Shown piece by piece: positions 15,609 through 25,255 of a stretch of DNA of 64,000 bases. Source of the DNA: Sphingobacterium athyrii (GTDB taxonomy: Bacteria > Bacteroidota > Bacteroidia > Sphingobacteriales > Sphingobacteriaceae); NCBI RefSeq assembly GCF_003071065.1, contig NZ_QCXX01000003.1, positions 1 to 64,000 of the forward strand, written 5' to 3'. Below the pieces are notes generated by a model, which saw only the letters and a program-made list of their open reading frames with translations, was not told where the DNA came from and made no database searches. Numbering within the stretch: position 1 is the first letter of the stretch; every line of letters starts with the position of its first letter. The position numbers and the translations under genes were made by a program.

Positions 15609-16466
15609 ATGCGTAGAATTTACTTATTTATGCTATGTTGTTTGCTGCATACTGTCGGATGGGCAAACGCGCAGCAACGGATTATTACATTGAACAGTTC
15701 GCTGACGGAAACAATTTATGGGCTTGGTTTAGGTGATCGCATGATCGCAACAGATGTGACCAGCATCTCCCCAAAAGCTGCAGCGGCATTGCCACGGGTG
15801 AGCAAAAACCGCTCTGTCTCTGCCGAGGGGTTATTGTCTTTTAAACCTACGCTTGTTCTGGCAAATGAGGGGGATGTGGCCAATGCGGTCATTCAGCAGA
15901 TCCGTGGTGCCGGTGTAAAGTTTATTGCGGTAAAGCCGAATTATTCTGCTGCTGGTGCTTTACGCTATATACAGGATGTGGCGGATGCGGTCGGAGAGCC
16001 ATCCTTAGGAAAATCTTTGGCATCACGTACAAAACTGAGTCTGGATCATACGCTAGCATTGGTGAAAAAAGAAAATAAGGGTAAAGCAGTTCCGAAAGTA
16101 TTGTTTTTGTATGCGCGCGGAACAGGGACAATGAGTGTGGCAGGAAAGGGTAGCAGCCTGGATGCGATGATCAATTTAGCCGGTGGAAAGAACGCTATAC
16201 AGGAATTTTCGGATTTCAAGCCGTATACGACAGAAGCATTGGTGCAGGCCAACCCGGATATTATATTACTGTTTGATTTTGGTGCGAGTAGCCTAGGAGG
16301 AGAGGAAGCTATTCTTAAATTGCCGGGGATGCGTATCACGAATGCTGGCAAAAATGAGCGTTTACTGGTGATGAATGCCTCTTTACTGGTCAACTTTAGT
16401 AACAGGTTACCTGATGCGATCTTGGAGCTGCACCGTGGATTTGGAAAAGTAATGGATTCAAAATAG
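15609..16466 (+). CDS. hmuT: Hemin ABC transporter substrate-binding protein
   Basis: The 285-residue periplasmic protein (signal peptide MRRIYLFMLCCLLHTVGWANAQ) has the bilobal PhuT/HmuT pattern: RIITLNSSLTETIYGLGLGDRMIATD at the start, SFKPTLVLANEG, VKFIAVKPNYS, LMINLAGG-like NLAGGKNA and ANPDIILLFDFGA. It picks up heme in the periplasm and hands it to the permease. The frame is open from a TTG at 15549, but the ATG at 15609 begins the signal peptide after a purine-rich AAGAGA. It is the first gene of the plus-strand importer operon. Confidence 0.88.
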   Translation: MRRIYLFMLCCLLHTVGWANAQQRIITLNSSLTETIYGLGLGDRMIATDVTSISPKAAAALPRVSKNRSVSAEGLLSFKPTLVLANEGDVANAVIQQIRGAGVKFIAVKPNYSAAGALRYIQDVADAVGEPSLGKSLASRTKLSLDHTLALVKKENKGKAVPKVLFLYARGTGTMSVAGKGSSLDAMINLAGGKNAIQEFSDFKPYTTEALVQANPDIILLFDFGASSLGGEEAILKLPGMRITNAGKNERLLVMNASLLVNFSNRLPDAILELHRGFGKVMDSK

Positions 16467-16471
16467 GTCAG

Positions 16472-17503
16472 GTGCAGAAGAAACAAAAGTTAATATTAGT
16501 GGCTTTGAGCCTGATATTGTTTATTACGTGTATTGTTGCATTAGGTTTGGGAGCTTATCATATACCTCCGGGGGATATTTTATCCATGCTCATGCAGAAG
16601 CTGCATTTGTCGACAGTTTCTGATCAGGACAGCATGCATGCCGACGTTTTATTTGAGATCCGCATGCCACGTTTATTACTGGGGCTTTTGGTCGGAGCCG
16701 CCCTGGGTATCTCGGGCGCTGCCATTCAGGGAATTTTTCGAAATCCGCTTGCAGAGCCCGGGTTAATCGGTATTTCTTCTGGTGCGTCCTTGTTCGCCGT
16801 ACTGATTATCGCATTTGAAACGTTTCTGCTGACTTCGCTTTCAGCGTGGCTAGGTTATTATATTTTGGCTTTTGGTGCTTTTGTCGGTGCCGGGCTGACC
16901 GCATTTTTGGTGTATCGTATTGCCAGTAAAAATGGACGCCCTAATGTGACTACGATGCTGTTGGCGGGTATCGCCATCAATGCATTTGCGGGCGCGCTTA
17001 CAGGTTTGATGACTTACATGTCTACAGAGCAGCAGCTCCGCACCATTACGTTTTGGATGCTGGGCAGTCTAGGGGGCGCAACTTGGGACAATTTATTGGC
17101 CATAGGTCCTTTTATATGTATATCCCTGTTTATTCTTCCATTTTTTGGGAAGTCTTTGAATGCATTTGCCCTGGGCGAACTTCAGGCCGATTTATTGGGA
17201 ATGCGCACTGATCGTGTAAAAAGATGGGTGGTCATCTTATCGACTCTGGCTGTCGGTGCCTCGGTAGCTGTCTCGGGGATTATTGGTTTTGTAGGACTTA
17301 TTGTCCCGCATACTGTACGTCTGATGGGAGGGCCAGATCATCGTTTTGTACTTCCGGGCTCGCTGCTCTTAGGTGCTTTGGTGCTGACGCTGGCAGATGT
17401 TATCGCCAGGGTATTGATAGCGCCGATCGAATTGCCTATCGGTGTGATTACGGCCCTGTTGGGGACGCCTGTATTTTTGTATATTTTAATCAAGGATAAA
17501 TAG
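16472..17503 (+). CDS. hmuU: Hemin ABC transporter permease (FecCD family)
   Basis: The 343-residue inner-membrane protein has about ten hydrophobic helices and FecCD family motifs: RMPRLLLGLLVGAALGISGA, GIFRNPLAEPGLIGISSGAS, GSLGGATW and GIIGFVGLIVPHTVRLMGG. The start is GTG at 16472, five bases after the upstream stop, so it is translationally close to the binding protein. It forms the channel of the heme importer. Confidence 0.92.
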   Translation: MQKKQKLILVALSLILFITCIVALGLGAYHIPPGDILSMLMQKLHLSTVSDQDSMHADVLFEIRMPRLLLGLLVGAALGISGAAIQGIFRNPLAEPGLIGISSGASLFAVLIIAFETFLLTSLSAWLGYYILAFGAFVGAGLTAFLVYRIASKNGRPNVTTMLLAGIAINAFAGALTGLMTYMSTEQQLRTITFWMLGSLGGATWDNLLAIGPFICISLFILPFFGKSLNAFALGELQADLLGMRTDRVKRWVVILSTLAVGASVAVSGIIGFVGLIVPHTVRLMGGPDHRFVLPGSLLLGALVLTLADVIARVLIAPIELPIGVITALLGTPVFLYILIKDK

Positions 17504-17534
17504 CCTTCGTTCGGATGTTTAAATACTATTTTTT

Positions 17535-18335
17535 ATGTTGCGTGTAGAGAAAATCAACTATGAGGTGAAAGGCCGAAAACTACTGAAAGACATTACCTTT
17601 CAGGTTCGTAAAGGGGAGATTTTAGCTGTGCTTGGAGCCAATGGCGCAGGAAAGTCTACCTTGATGGGGCTCCTTTGCGGCGAAAAGAAGCCTGATTCCG
17701 GGCAGATTCATTTCAATGGTAAACTGTTGTCTGCGTATGACGCAGCGACATTGTCCAAATGCAGGGCGCTCCTGAGTCAGCAGCAACAGATGACATTGAG
17801 TTTTAAGGTGGAAGAGATCGTATTGATGGGGAGGTATCCGCATTATAAAAATACGCCCACAGTACGTGATTACCAGGTGGTGGCCGAAACGATGGAGCTC
17901 TGTGGTGTCACGGCATTCGCTGACCGGGATTTTTTGAGCCTCTCAGGTGGGGAGCAACAACGTGTTCATCTCGCGCGTGTTTTGGCACAGATCTGGGATA
18001 GTCCAGATGCGCTCCTGTTACTCGACGAACCTATTTCAGCCTTAGATCTGCATTATCAGCAAAAGGTGCTGGCGATTGCTCGCGCATTGGCCCGAAAAGG
18101 ATTTATGGTTATTTTGATTGTGCACGACGTCAATTTTGCCGCAATGTATGCCGATCGGATTTTGATGCTCAAACATGGACGTAAGCTTTTTCACGGTACA
18201 CCTGTGGAGGTGCTGGCCCAGAAAGAAATCTATACAATTTTTTCGGTGGAATCAAATGTGATCATGAACCCCCGCACATTAAAACCGTATGTACAATTGG
18301 AGGAGATGGAGATTGATCTGGAATTATTTAGATAG
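17535..18335 (+). CDS. hmuV: Hemin ABC transporter ATP-binding protein
   Basis: The 266-residue ATPase has Walker A GANGAGKST (residues 34-42), a Q-loop in LLSQQQQ, the signature LSGGEQQR, Walker B LLLLDEP and the switch His in IVHDVNF. These are the marks of the FepC/HmuV subgroup. It powers heme import with the preceding permease. The gap to the permease gene is about 30 bp. Confidence 0.92.
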   Translation: MLRVEKINYEVKGRKLLKDITFQVRKGEILAVLGANGAGKSTLMGLLCGEKKPDSGQIHFNGKLLSAYDAATLSKCRALLSQQQQMTLSFKVEEIVLMGRYPHYKNTPTVRDYQVVAETMELCGVTAFADRDFLSLSGGEQQRVHLARVLAQIWDSPDALLLLDEPISALDLHYQQKVLAIARALARKGFMVILIVHDVNFAAMYADRILMLKHGRKLFHGTPVEVLAQKEIYTIFSVESNVIMNPRTLKPYVQLEEMEIDLELFR

Positions 18336-18407
18336 ATTATAAATAATTTTTAATTACCATCCTAATTTGTTAATTTTAACTGCTTCGGGCTTATTTGGAT
18401 TGAAATC

Positions 18408-19370
18408 ATGTTGGTGAAAAGTAAAATAGTTGAGTTGGCTGATTGGCTTTTTGAAGAAGAAATTCCAGACGGCTATGTGCCTGACAAACCTTTGGTAGAA
18501 AATAAAATCACAATCCATACGGAGCCTGTTCACATGGAAAATTTTCAGCTCTCAACCTCGGGCTTGTTCATACTGCATTCGAAAATGCAATTTGACCGGC
18601 CTGTTCAGATATTGACCGAGATCGAAGGGGAGACCATTACCAGTCAATTTATATTCTTTAAACCGGTGGACAGTAAATTGCCCTACGGTATGAGCAGGCA
18701 CAATATCCGGTATATACCTTCGGTTAAATCGGTTCATCAAGTGGAGCCGGGTATCGAGTATACGTATTTTATTGCTGTGATATCCAAGGAATATTACCTG
18801 AACCTTATTAAGCGGGATTCGTTGTTGCACCAGCAGTTTGTGCATGAAATCGAAAAAGGGGAGTATACATCGTTTTCAGAAGAAGATCTGATGGCAACTT
18901 ATGAGATGCAGCACACCATAGCCGAACTCATCGAATCGAAGAAAAAAGGTGAGATACGTCGGCTGCATACCGAGTCTCGTATTGTTGAATTGCTGATGTA
19001 CCAATTTGAGCAGTATAACGAGAAAAATGATCAGGCCGTTTCATTGTTCCATGACGAAGACGTGCAGCGACTGGAGCTGGCCCGGCAAATTCTCGAACAG
19101 CGTATTGCCAATCCGCCGACACAAAAAGAACTGGCGGCAGAGGTGTTGACAAGTGAAAGCAAGCTGCGAAAGGATTTTAAAGAATATTTTTCAGTGACAA
19201 TCCACGATTACCTCACCCGAATCCGCATGGAAAAGGCCAAAAGTTATCTATTGGATGATAAGATGACCGTTTATGAAGTGGCTTTGCTGACCGGATATGG
19301 TCATCAGAATAACTTTAGCAGTGCGTTTAAAAAATACTATGGAATCTCACCGGGTGAACTTAAAATGTAA
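18408..19370 (+). CDS. AraC-family transcriptional regulator (PchR-like)
   Basis: The 320-residue protein has an N-terminal sensor-like domain (about 1-215) and a C-terminal pair of helix-turn-helix motifs: PTQKELAAEVLTSESKLRKD and MTVYEVALLTGYGHQNNF, ending FSSAFKKYYGISPGEL. This layout matches PchR-type AraC regulators that control siderophore and heme uptake. It follows the hemin importer on the same strand after a 72-bp gap and may regulate the locus. The effector is unknown. Confidence 0.85.
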   Translation: MLVKSKIVELADWLFEEEIPDGYVPDKPLVENKITIHTEPVHMENFQLSTSGLFILHSKMQFDRPVQILTEIEGETITSQFIFFKPVDSKLPYGMSRHNIRYIPSVKSVHQVEPGIEYTYFIAVISKEYYLNLIKRDSLLHQQFVHEIEKGEYTSFSEEDLMATYEMQHTIAELIESKKKGEIRRLHTESRIVELLMYQFEQYNEKNDQAVSLFHDEDVQRLELARQILEQRIANPPTQKELAAEVLTSESKLRKDFKEYFSVTIHDYLTRIRMEKAKSYLLDDKMTVYEVALLTGYGHQNNFSSAFKKYYGISPGELKM

Positions 19371-20027
19371 TTAGCTGTTCTTTAGCGGCAGGATTATTTC
19401 ATCGTGTAAAGCATAGCAATTGTACTCCTGCGGCATTCTTCGGCTATCCAGTCCCGTAAACTTGCTAAATGCCGGTAGAATAATCTGTTGTGCGGAGACC
19501 CAGAAGCAGGGCAGACGGAGATGTTTATTGGGCGGAAGCTTGATACGGATGCCCGGATGAATATGTCCACTGATGGTGAAAGCCGACGGATCTATGATCG
19601 GTTCATGTACAAAGGAGATCTGCTCCAGCTCGAATTTGTCGTGGTGATAGATCAAATCAACCTGCTCAGCTAATTTCTCCACCTTTCTATCATGGTTACC
19701 CACGACCAGATGAAAATTGAGATCAGCATATCTTTGTTTAAACGCTGCCAGTAAGAGGACTTCCTGATTGATTCCTGCATGAATCAGGTCGCCGACGACC
19801 AAAATGTTCTCTGCCCGGTAGTGATCAATTAGCGCAGCTAGTCTGTCGAGATCCCGGCTAGATGTATCTGAAGGAATAGGAATTCCATGTTTACGGAAAT
19901 GTGCGGCTTTACCAAGATGAAGGTCGGATAGAATGAGGGTATTCTGCTTCGGCCAAAAGATCGTACGTTGATTGTTAAGGATGAGTGTTTGTTTATTGAA
20001 TGTAATGTGCTGTTCCTGTATATTCAT
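19371..20027 (-). CDS. pdeM: Ligase-associated DNA damage response endonuclease (metallophosphoesterase)
   Basis: The 218-residue protein has calcineurin-like phosphoesterase motifs SDLHLGK (34-40), VGDLIHAG, VGNHDRK and SGHIHPG, which bind two metals. Family members in this cassette are Mn-dependent nucleases. Its ATG overlaps the stop of the helicase gene by 4 bp, making it the last gene of a four-gene repair operon. It meets the AraC gene tail to tail with no gap. Confidence 0.9.
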   Translation of the reverse strand: MNIQEQHITFNKQTLILNNQRTIFWPKQNTLILSDLHLGKAAHFRKHGIPIPSDTSSRDLDRLAALIDHYRAENILVVGDLIHAGINQEVLLLAAFKQRYADLNFHLVVGNHDRKVEKLAEQVDLIYHHDKFELEQISFVHEPIIDPSAFTISGHIHPGIRIKLPPNKHLRLPCFWVSAQQIILPAFSKFTGLDSRRMPQEYNCYALHDEIILPLKNS

Positions 20028-22486
20028 TTTCTTCGTCCACGTTTTGATTTATTTGCATGCTCCATGCGTTGAATCCGTTCGATTAATGCTTCACTAGAAA
20101 GGGACTGACGTAAACTGTCCACTTTGATCGGAAAACTCAGCGGTGTATATTCCTCTGCAAAGGTATAGATGATTTGGCTATTGTTTATTCTTTCAAATGC
20201 TTTTATCAGACGGTATTCCTCGAGTTGTTGGTTGAACACTTCGGTGAAAGCCTGCTTTAACAATAGATTGTCCGGATCATGATCCATTAAAACACGAAAT
20301 ATGATACCCGAGGAAGCTTGCAAGGATTTGTTGTTTTGTTGGGTTCCGGGATAGTTTTGTATCACCAATCCGGAAATTACAGCAATATCGCGGAATTTGC
20401 GGCTTGCCATTTCAGCGGAATTGATGCTACTGATCACGTCCTGCATAAGATTCTCCCGGCTCAGTACCTCGGTTAATTGTGCGTGATCCAATTGAATTTC
20501 TTTGTCGGAATAAAGTTCGAAACCATAGTCATTCATGGCCATGGAAAAACTAATGGGATAGCGTTTGCTGATGCGGTAAGCGACGAGGGCAGCCATGACC
20601 TCGTGGATCAATCGCCCTTCCAGCGGATAGAAAAACAGATGGTGCCCTTCTCTGGTCTTGATGTGTTCGACAAGAAATTGTGATTCATTGGGCACGGCCG
20701 AAAGGCTTTGCTGCTTCTGGATCAACGGCGCCAGGAAGCGCAGTTCTTTTTCGGTGTTGTCGGGACTTATTGCTTCTGCAAGTTTTTTACGTAGAAAATG
20801 GCTCAGGTTGGAGGAAAGTGGTAATCTGCCTCCCAGCCAGCTCGGCGTAATGGCCTTACCAGATGAATTTTTGACAAATACAGTCATATCCTTGACCATA
20901 ACAAGTTCGAGAATCCGGCCAGCAAGGTTAAATCGTTCGCCCTTCTTCAATTTGCTGATAAAATATTCCTCAATCATACCGATATATCCGCCCGAGAGGA
21001 ACTTTACGCGCATCATTGCATCACCAACAATAGCACCGATATTCAGCCGATGGAGCAGGGCGATGCGTCTATTTTTTATTATCCAGTTGCCATCATTGTC
21101 CTGTACTACTTTGTGAAATTCCTCATAGCGTTTGCCGATTTTGCCACCCGCGGTGATAAAATACATACACCATTGCCATTCCTCATCTTCCATATAATGG
21201 AACGCATGGGTCCGGGCAACGATCTGATGGAGTTCTGTCGATTGGAAACCGCCCCCGAGCGCTATTGTGACCATAAACTGTACTAACACATCGAAACTCT
21301 GGACCATGGGGTCGCGGTTTTCTATGGTCCGGGTTTTGACAGCTTCCTTTAGCGCGGCGACTTCAATGAGCTCCAGGGAATGTGTCGGAACGAAGTAGAT
21401 AATGGATGTTTCAAAAGGGCTGTGGCCACTTCTTCCGGCGCGTTGCATAAATCTGGCGACACCTTTGCTGGATCCGATTTGAATCACGGTGTCCACGGGC
21501 TTAAAATCCACCCCCAAATCCAGGGATGAAGTAGATACCACTGCTTTTAGCTTTCCACTGCTCAGATTTTCTTCGATCCATTCGCGGATGTGTGCATCTA
21601 CTGAGCTGTGATGCAGCGCAATCTGTCCCGCAAAATCGGGATGTGCTTGTAGTAATAGCTGATACCAAAGTTCACTCTGGCTACGGGTATTGGTGAAAAG
21701 GATCGTACTCTTACTTTCCAGTATAATGGGGACAACCTGGTTCACGAGATTGCCTCCAAGATGCCCGGCCCAGGGAAGGAGCTCCACTTTGTCAGGATAG
21801 ATGGATCTGATCGCAATTTTCTTTTTCTCCTTTGCGATAATCTGTACGCTCGTTTTTGCTGCCGGCAACAGTACATCCATCGCTTGATCCAGATTGCCTA
21901 TGGTGGCGGTGATACCCCAGATCTGGAGATCTTTATATTTATATTTTAAATACGATAATGCCAATTCTACCATAACACCGCGTTTATTTCCAATAAGTTC
22001 ATGCCATTCATCTACAGTAATACATCGGATATTCTTGAAATATTTGTCACGCTGTTTTTGAGCGAGCAGGAGATGAAGGCTTTCCGGAGTCACCAAAAGA
22101 ATATCAGGCATCGCTTTGGTTTGTTGCGCTCTGATCTTTGGATCGGTGTCCCCATTCCGTACCTGTACGATCCAATCTAATCCGATATCGTCTATAGCGG
22201 TCTGCATTGCTCTGGCCAAATCCTTTGCCAAGGAGCGCAAAGGCGTGATCCATAGTAATTTTAGTCCTTTTTGGTAGCGTTGTGGATGATTCATGTAATC
22301 GATCAGGACGGCCATAAACACCGAAAATGTTTTGCCAAATCCTGTTGGGGCAATGACCATTCCGCTGTATCCCAGCATGTATCGGTCCCAGGTTTTAACC
22401 TGAAAGCCAAAAGGGGTATTGCCCAAGGATTCAAAATAACGATTGACGATCTTGAATCCTTCACTGTGTATTATCTTCTGACTCAA
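20024..22486 (-). CDS. Ligase-associated DNA damage response DEXH-box helicase (Lhr-core type)
   Basis: The 820-residue protein has superfamily 2 motifs: Walker A APTGFGKT (46-53), the DEXH box as VDEWHELIGNKRG, ITATIGN (motif III), LFTNTRSQSELW, STSSLDLGVDF and QRAGRSGH (motif VI), followed by Lhr-like winged-helix and core regions. It unwinds nucleic acid 3' to 5' in related Lhr proteins. It sits between the ligase and the metallophosphoesterase, overlapping the latter and 1 bp after the former. Confidence 0.92.
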   Translation of the reverse strand: MSQKIIHSEGFKIVNRYFESLGNTPFGFQVKTWDRYMLGYSGMVIAPTGFGKTFSVFMAVLIDYMNHPQRYQKGLKLLWITPLRSLAKDLARAMQTAIDDIGLDWIVQVRNGDTDPKIRAQQTKAMPDILLVTPESLHLLLAQKQRDKYFKNIRCITVDEWHELIGNKRGVMVELALSYLKYKYKDLQIWGITATIGNLDQAMDVLLPAAKTSVQIIAKEKKKIAIRSIYPDKVELLPWAGHLGGNLVNQVVPIILESKSTILFTNTRSQSELWYQLLLQAHPDFAGQIALHHSSVDAHIREWIEENLSSGKLKAVVSTSSLDLGVDFKPVDTVIQIGSSKGVARFMQRAGRSGHSPFETSIIYFVPTHSLELIEVAALKEAVKTRTIENRDPMVQSFDVLVQFMVTIALGGGFQSTELHQIVARTHAFHYMEDEEWQWCMYFITAGGKIGKRYEEFHKVVQDNDGNWIIKNRRIALLHRLNIGAIVGDAMMRVKFLSGGYIGMIEEYFISKLKKGERFNLAGRILELVMVKDMTVFVKNSSGKAITPSWLGGRLPLSSNLSHFLRKKLAEAISPDNTEKELRFLAPLIQKQQSLSAVPNESQFLVEHIKTREGHHLFFYPLEGRLIHEVMAALVAYRISKRYPISFSMAMNDYGFELYSDKEIQLDHAQLTEVLSRENLMQDVISSINSAEMASRKFRDIAVISGLVIQNYPGTQQNNKSLQASSGIIFRVLMDHDPDNLLLKQAFTEVFNQQLEEYRLIKAFERINNSQIIYTFAEEYTPLSFPIKVDSLRQSLSSEALIERIQRMEHANKSKRGRRK

Positions 22487-22487
22487 C

Positions 22488-24068
22488 TTATGGTATTAAT
22501 TTTTTGATATTTTCCAATGTGTCTATATCGGTTGCTTTTTTGTCCCTGCGCCAACGCAAAATGCGGGGGAAGCGCAGGGCGACACCCGATTTGTGGCGTT
22601 TGCTATAGCCTATTCCTTCGAAGGCAATTTCAAATACAAGTTCGGGTTTAACAGTTCTTACGGGTCCGAATTTCTCCACCGCATTCTGCCGGATATAGCG
22701 GCTAACCTCAAGTATTTCTTTATCTGTAAGTCCCGAATATGCTTTTGCGATGCTCACTAAGTGATCACCGTCTTTAACGGCAAAGGTATAGTCTGTATAA
22801 TGCGCGCTTCGGCGCCCACTGCCTTTTTGCGCATATATCAACACGGCATCGATGGTCATGGGATTGACTTTCCATTTCCACCAGCCACCTTTTTTTCGGC
22901 CAACATAATAAACGGAGTCTTTCTTTTTAAGCATAATGCCCTCACTGTTCAGCGCACGCGAGGCCGCTTGTAATTTCCGTAGGTCGGCCCAATTTTCACC
23001 ATGAATACGTGGAGACAGTTGGATTGTGGGGCCAACATGAGCTTGGTACAGCTGTTCCAATAACTTGCGCCTGTCCTGCAGGGACTCCGACCGGAGGTCT
23101 TTACCATCCAGCTCCAATAAATCATAAAGGTATACAACAATAGGGACTTCTTCACGTAAGGTCTTGGAAATTACCTTGCGATTGATCCTTTTTTGCAGTT
23201 CATTAAAATTCAATATCTGACCATCTTTCGACGCCAGAATTTCACCATCCAAGACAAAGCTCCCTTGCCATTGCCTGAGCGCATCGGTGATCTCAGGAAA
23301 CTGTACGGTGACAAGTTCCTCGCCCCTTGACCAGATATAGATTTCGTCGCCTCTTTTGATCAGCTGTCCGCGTATACCGTCCCATTTGTACTCGCATTGC
23401 CATTCCGCAATCGGCCCAAGTTCTTCCACTTCCTTTTCAATGGGGTAAGCCAGACAAAAGGGATAAGGTTTTGAAAGGTTGGTATTGCTATATTCGCCGC
23501 GAACGAGTTTGTCAAATGCGTAGTCATGGGGATTCCACTCGCCCATAATACTGTGGGTGACAATACTTGGTTCGATCTGGAAATGTGCCGCAATGGTATT
23601 TATCAGCCCCTTGGATGATATTCCCAAACGAAAGCTGCCACCCAGCAATTTGTTGAAAATAAAGCGTTCAACGGTATTGAGCCTGTTCCAGGAAGCGAGT
23701 ACAAAAGCTTTTTTTTCTTCCATTGAAGCATTTGCCAACAGCAGGATGTCTTCCATCCATTCACTGAGACTTTTGTCTATTTTTTCGGATGCGGGAGGCA
23801 ATAATAAAGCTAAGGTTTCGGAGAGATCACCGACAGCGGCATAACATTCGACAAACAACCATTCCGGGATATTGGTAATTTCCATTACCCAAGTTTTAAG
23901 TTCTTTGGTCGAAATCGCACGCCTTGGCCTTTTGCCGGTCATTAAAGCGAGAAACCAGCGTTTATCTTTCTCCGGTGCAACGCTTAGAAAGCGGATGATC
24001 GCTTCTTTTTTTAAGCTGGCTTTATTGGAGCTATCCAGCGCATTGATCAATGTTGCGAATTCTATCAT
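22488..24068 (-). CDS. ATP-dependent DNA ligase (ligase-associated repair cassette)
   Basis: The 526-residue protein has the ligase N-terminal DNA-binding domain, the nucleotidyl acceptor motif YKWDG with Lys228, VLDGEI (motif III), NSEGIMLKKKDSVY (motif IV region) and WWKWKV (motif V), then an OB domain. It seals nicks using ATP, unlike the housekeeping NAD-dependent ligase. It overlaps the end of the exonuclease gene by 4 bp and is followed 1 bp later by the helicase, so the products are likely made together. Confidence 0.93.
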   Translation of the reverse strand: MIEFATLINALDSSNKASLKKEAIIRFLSVAPEKDKRWFLALMTGKRPRRAISTKELKTWVMEITNIPEWLFVECYAAVGDLSETLALLLPPASEKIDKSLSEWMEDILLLANASMEEKKAFVLASWNRLNTVERFIFNKLLGGSFRLGISSKGLINTIAAHFQIEPSIVTHSIMGEWNPHDYAFDKLVRGEYSNTNLSKPYPFCLAYPIEKEVEELGPIAEWQCEYKWDGIRGQLIKRGDEIYIWSRGEELVTVQFPEITDALRQWQGSFVLDGEILASKDGQILNFNELQKRINRKVISKTLREEVPIVVYLYDLLELDGKDLRSESLQDRRKLLEQLYQAHVGPTIQLSPRIHGENWADLRKLQAASRALNSEGIMLKKKDSVYYVGRKKGGWWKWKVNPMTIDAVLIYAQKGSGRRSAHYTDYTFAVKDGDHLVSIAKAYSGLTDKEILEVSRYIRQNAVEKFGPVRTVKPELVFEIAFEGIGYSKRHKSGVALRFPRILRWRRDKKATDIDTLENIKKLIP

Positions 24069-25048
24069 ACGCTTAATTCTTCTCCGTAATTTGTATTTAC
24101 CTCTTCGGCTTCAATACCTATTTCATTCAGATATTTGCTGAATGTGGCTGTCTGTCCATGCGTGACATACACTTTTTCGGCGCCACTTTCCTTCACTGCC
24201 TGCAGCAATCCATTCCAGTCCGCATGATCGCTGATGGCGAAACCTGCATCTGCACTGCGCCATCTTCGTGCACCACGGATTTGCATCCAGCCGGAGCAGA
24301 TCGCATAGGCAACATGTGGTATCTTTTGGAGCAGTTGCGTATCAAGTAATGCCGGTGGTAGCAATACGATCTTGCCGTCGAGCTCTTTCATGTCCGTCAT
24401 CGGGTCGATAATCTGGTAGGATGGTAATTTTAAACCTGCATCACTGTAGGCCATATTTAATTTGGCGATGCTGTAATGCACATATATTTCGCCCATATCC
24501 TTTACCGCATTTAATATCCTTTGGGACTTGCCCAATGAATAACCAATAAATACGGATGTCTTTTTGTATCCCTGATTGTGTGTGATCCATGCTTTCAGTC
24601 GTTGATTTTGGATTTCAATACTCTCCCAGCGATAGATCGGCAGACCAAAAGTGCTTTCGGTAATTAACTCATGACATTTTACAGGTTCAAAAGGGGTGGA
24701 GAGGCCATCATCCTGAATTTTGTAATCTCCCGTAAAAACGGTGACTTTACCTTTATATTCCAATCGTATTTGCGCTGAGCCAATGATATGTCCTGCAGGA
24801 TGTAAAGAAATTTTTACACCGTTGATCTGGATCGTCTGGTTGTAAGCTAAGCCTTCAACCCGGATATCAGGTCCAATACGACTTTTCAATATACCAACGG
24901 TAAGGTGGTGACAAAGATACTTTTTCATGCCCGGGCGCGCGTGGTCTGCATGTCCATGTGTAATGATGGCAAGATCAACGGGTTGCCATGGATCCAGGTA
25001 AAATTTGCCGGGAATACAATAAATGCCTTTTGATGTGAATTGAATCAT
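24065..25048 (-). CDS. Ligase-associated DNA damage response exonuclease (metallo-beta-lactamase fold)
   Basis: The 327-residue protein has the metallo-beta-lactamase motif HGHADH (31-36), HPAGHIIGSAQI, TGDYK, the beta-CASP-like region with GYSLGKSQRIL, and SDHADW near the end. The layout matches the SNM1/CPSF73-like nucleases found with this ligase. It is the first gene of the four-gene repair operon, with a 207-bp divergent gap to the histidine kinase gene. Confidence 0.9.
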   Translation of the reverse strand: MIQFTSKGIYCIPGKFYLDPWQPVDLAIITHGHADHARPGMKKYLCHHLTVGILKSRIGPDIRVEGLAYNQTIQINGVKISLHPAGHIIGSAQIRLEYKGKVTVFTGDYKIQDDGLSTPFEPVKCHELITESTFGLPIYRWESIEIQNQRLKAWITHNQGYKKTSVFIGYSLGKSQRILNAVKDMGEIYVHYSIAKLNMAYSDAGLKLPSYQIIDPMTDMKELDGKIVLLPPALLDTQLLQKIPHVAYAICSGWMQIRGARRWRSADAGFAISDHADWNGLLQAVKESGAEKVYVTHGQTATFSKYLNEIGIEAEEVNTNYGEELSV

Positions 25049-25255
25049 ATCGAATCCTTGTTTTTGAAAACATGACTTCCGTATAGAGCATGTTATGTAT
25101 TCAAACAGGCAGGGATAAGTTAAAGTTTTGTTTATTTTTTAGTGAAAGTCGATCCTAGTGATTAAATTGCGGGGGTAAGGAAATTTTTTGCCTGAAGAAT
25201 GGATCCGGTTAATTTTTTTACATTTGTTTACTTTGATTCTTAGTTTAAGCGCTCT

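Noticed and set aside
17224..17499. A Cys- and Arg-rich frame inside the hemin permease gene
   Set aside because: It is a shifted reading of a well-supported transporter gene.
19488..24349. Several plus-strand frames of 60-150 codons
   Set aside because: They lie wholly antisense to the four repair genes, which carry clear catalytic motifs.
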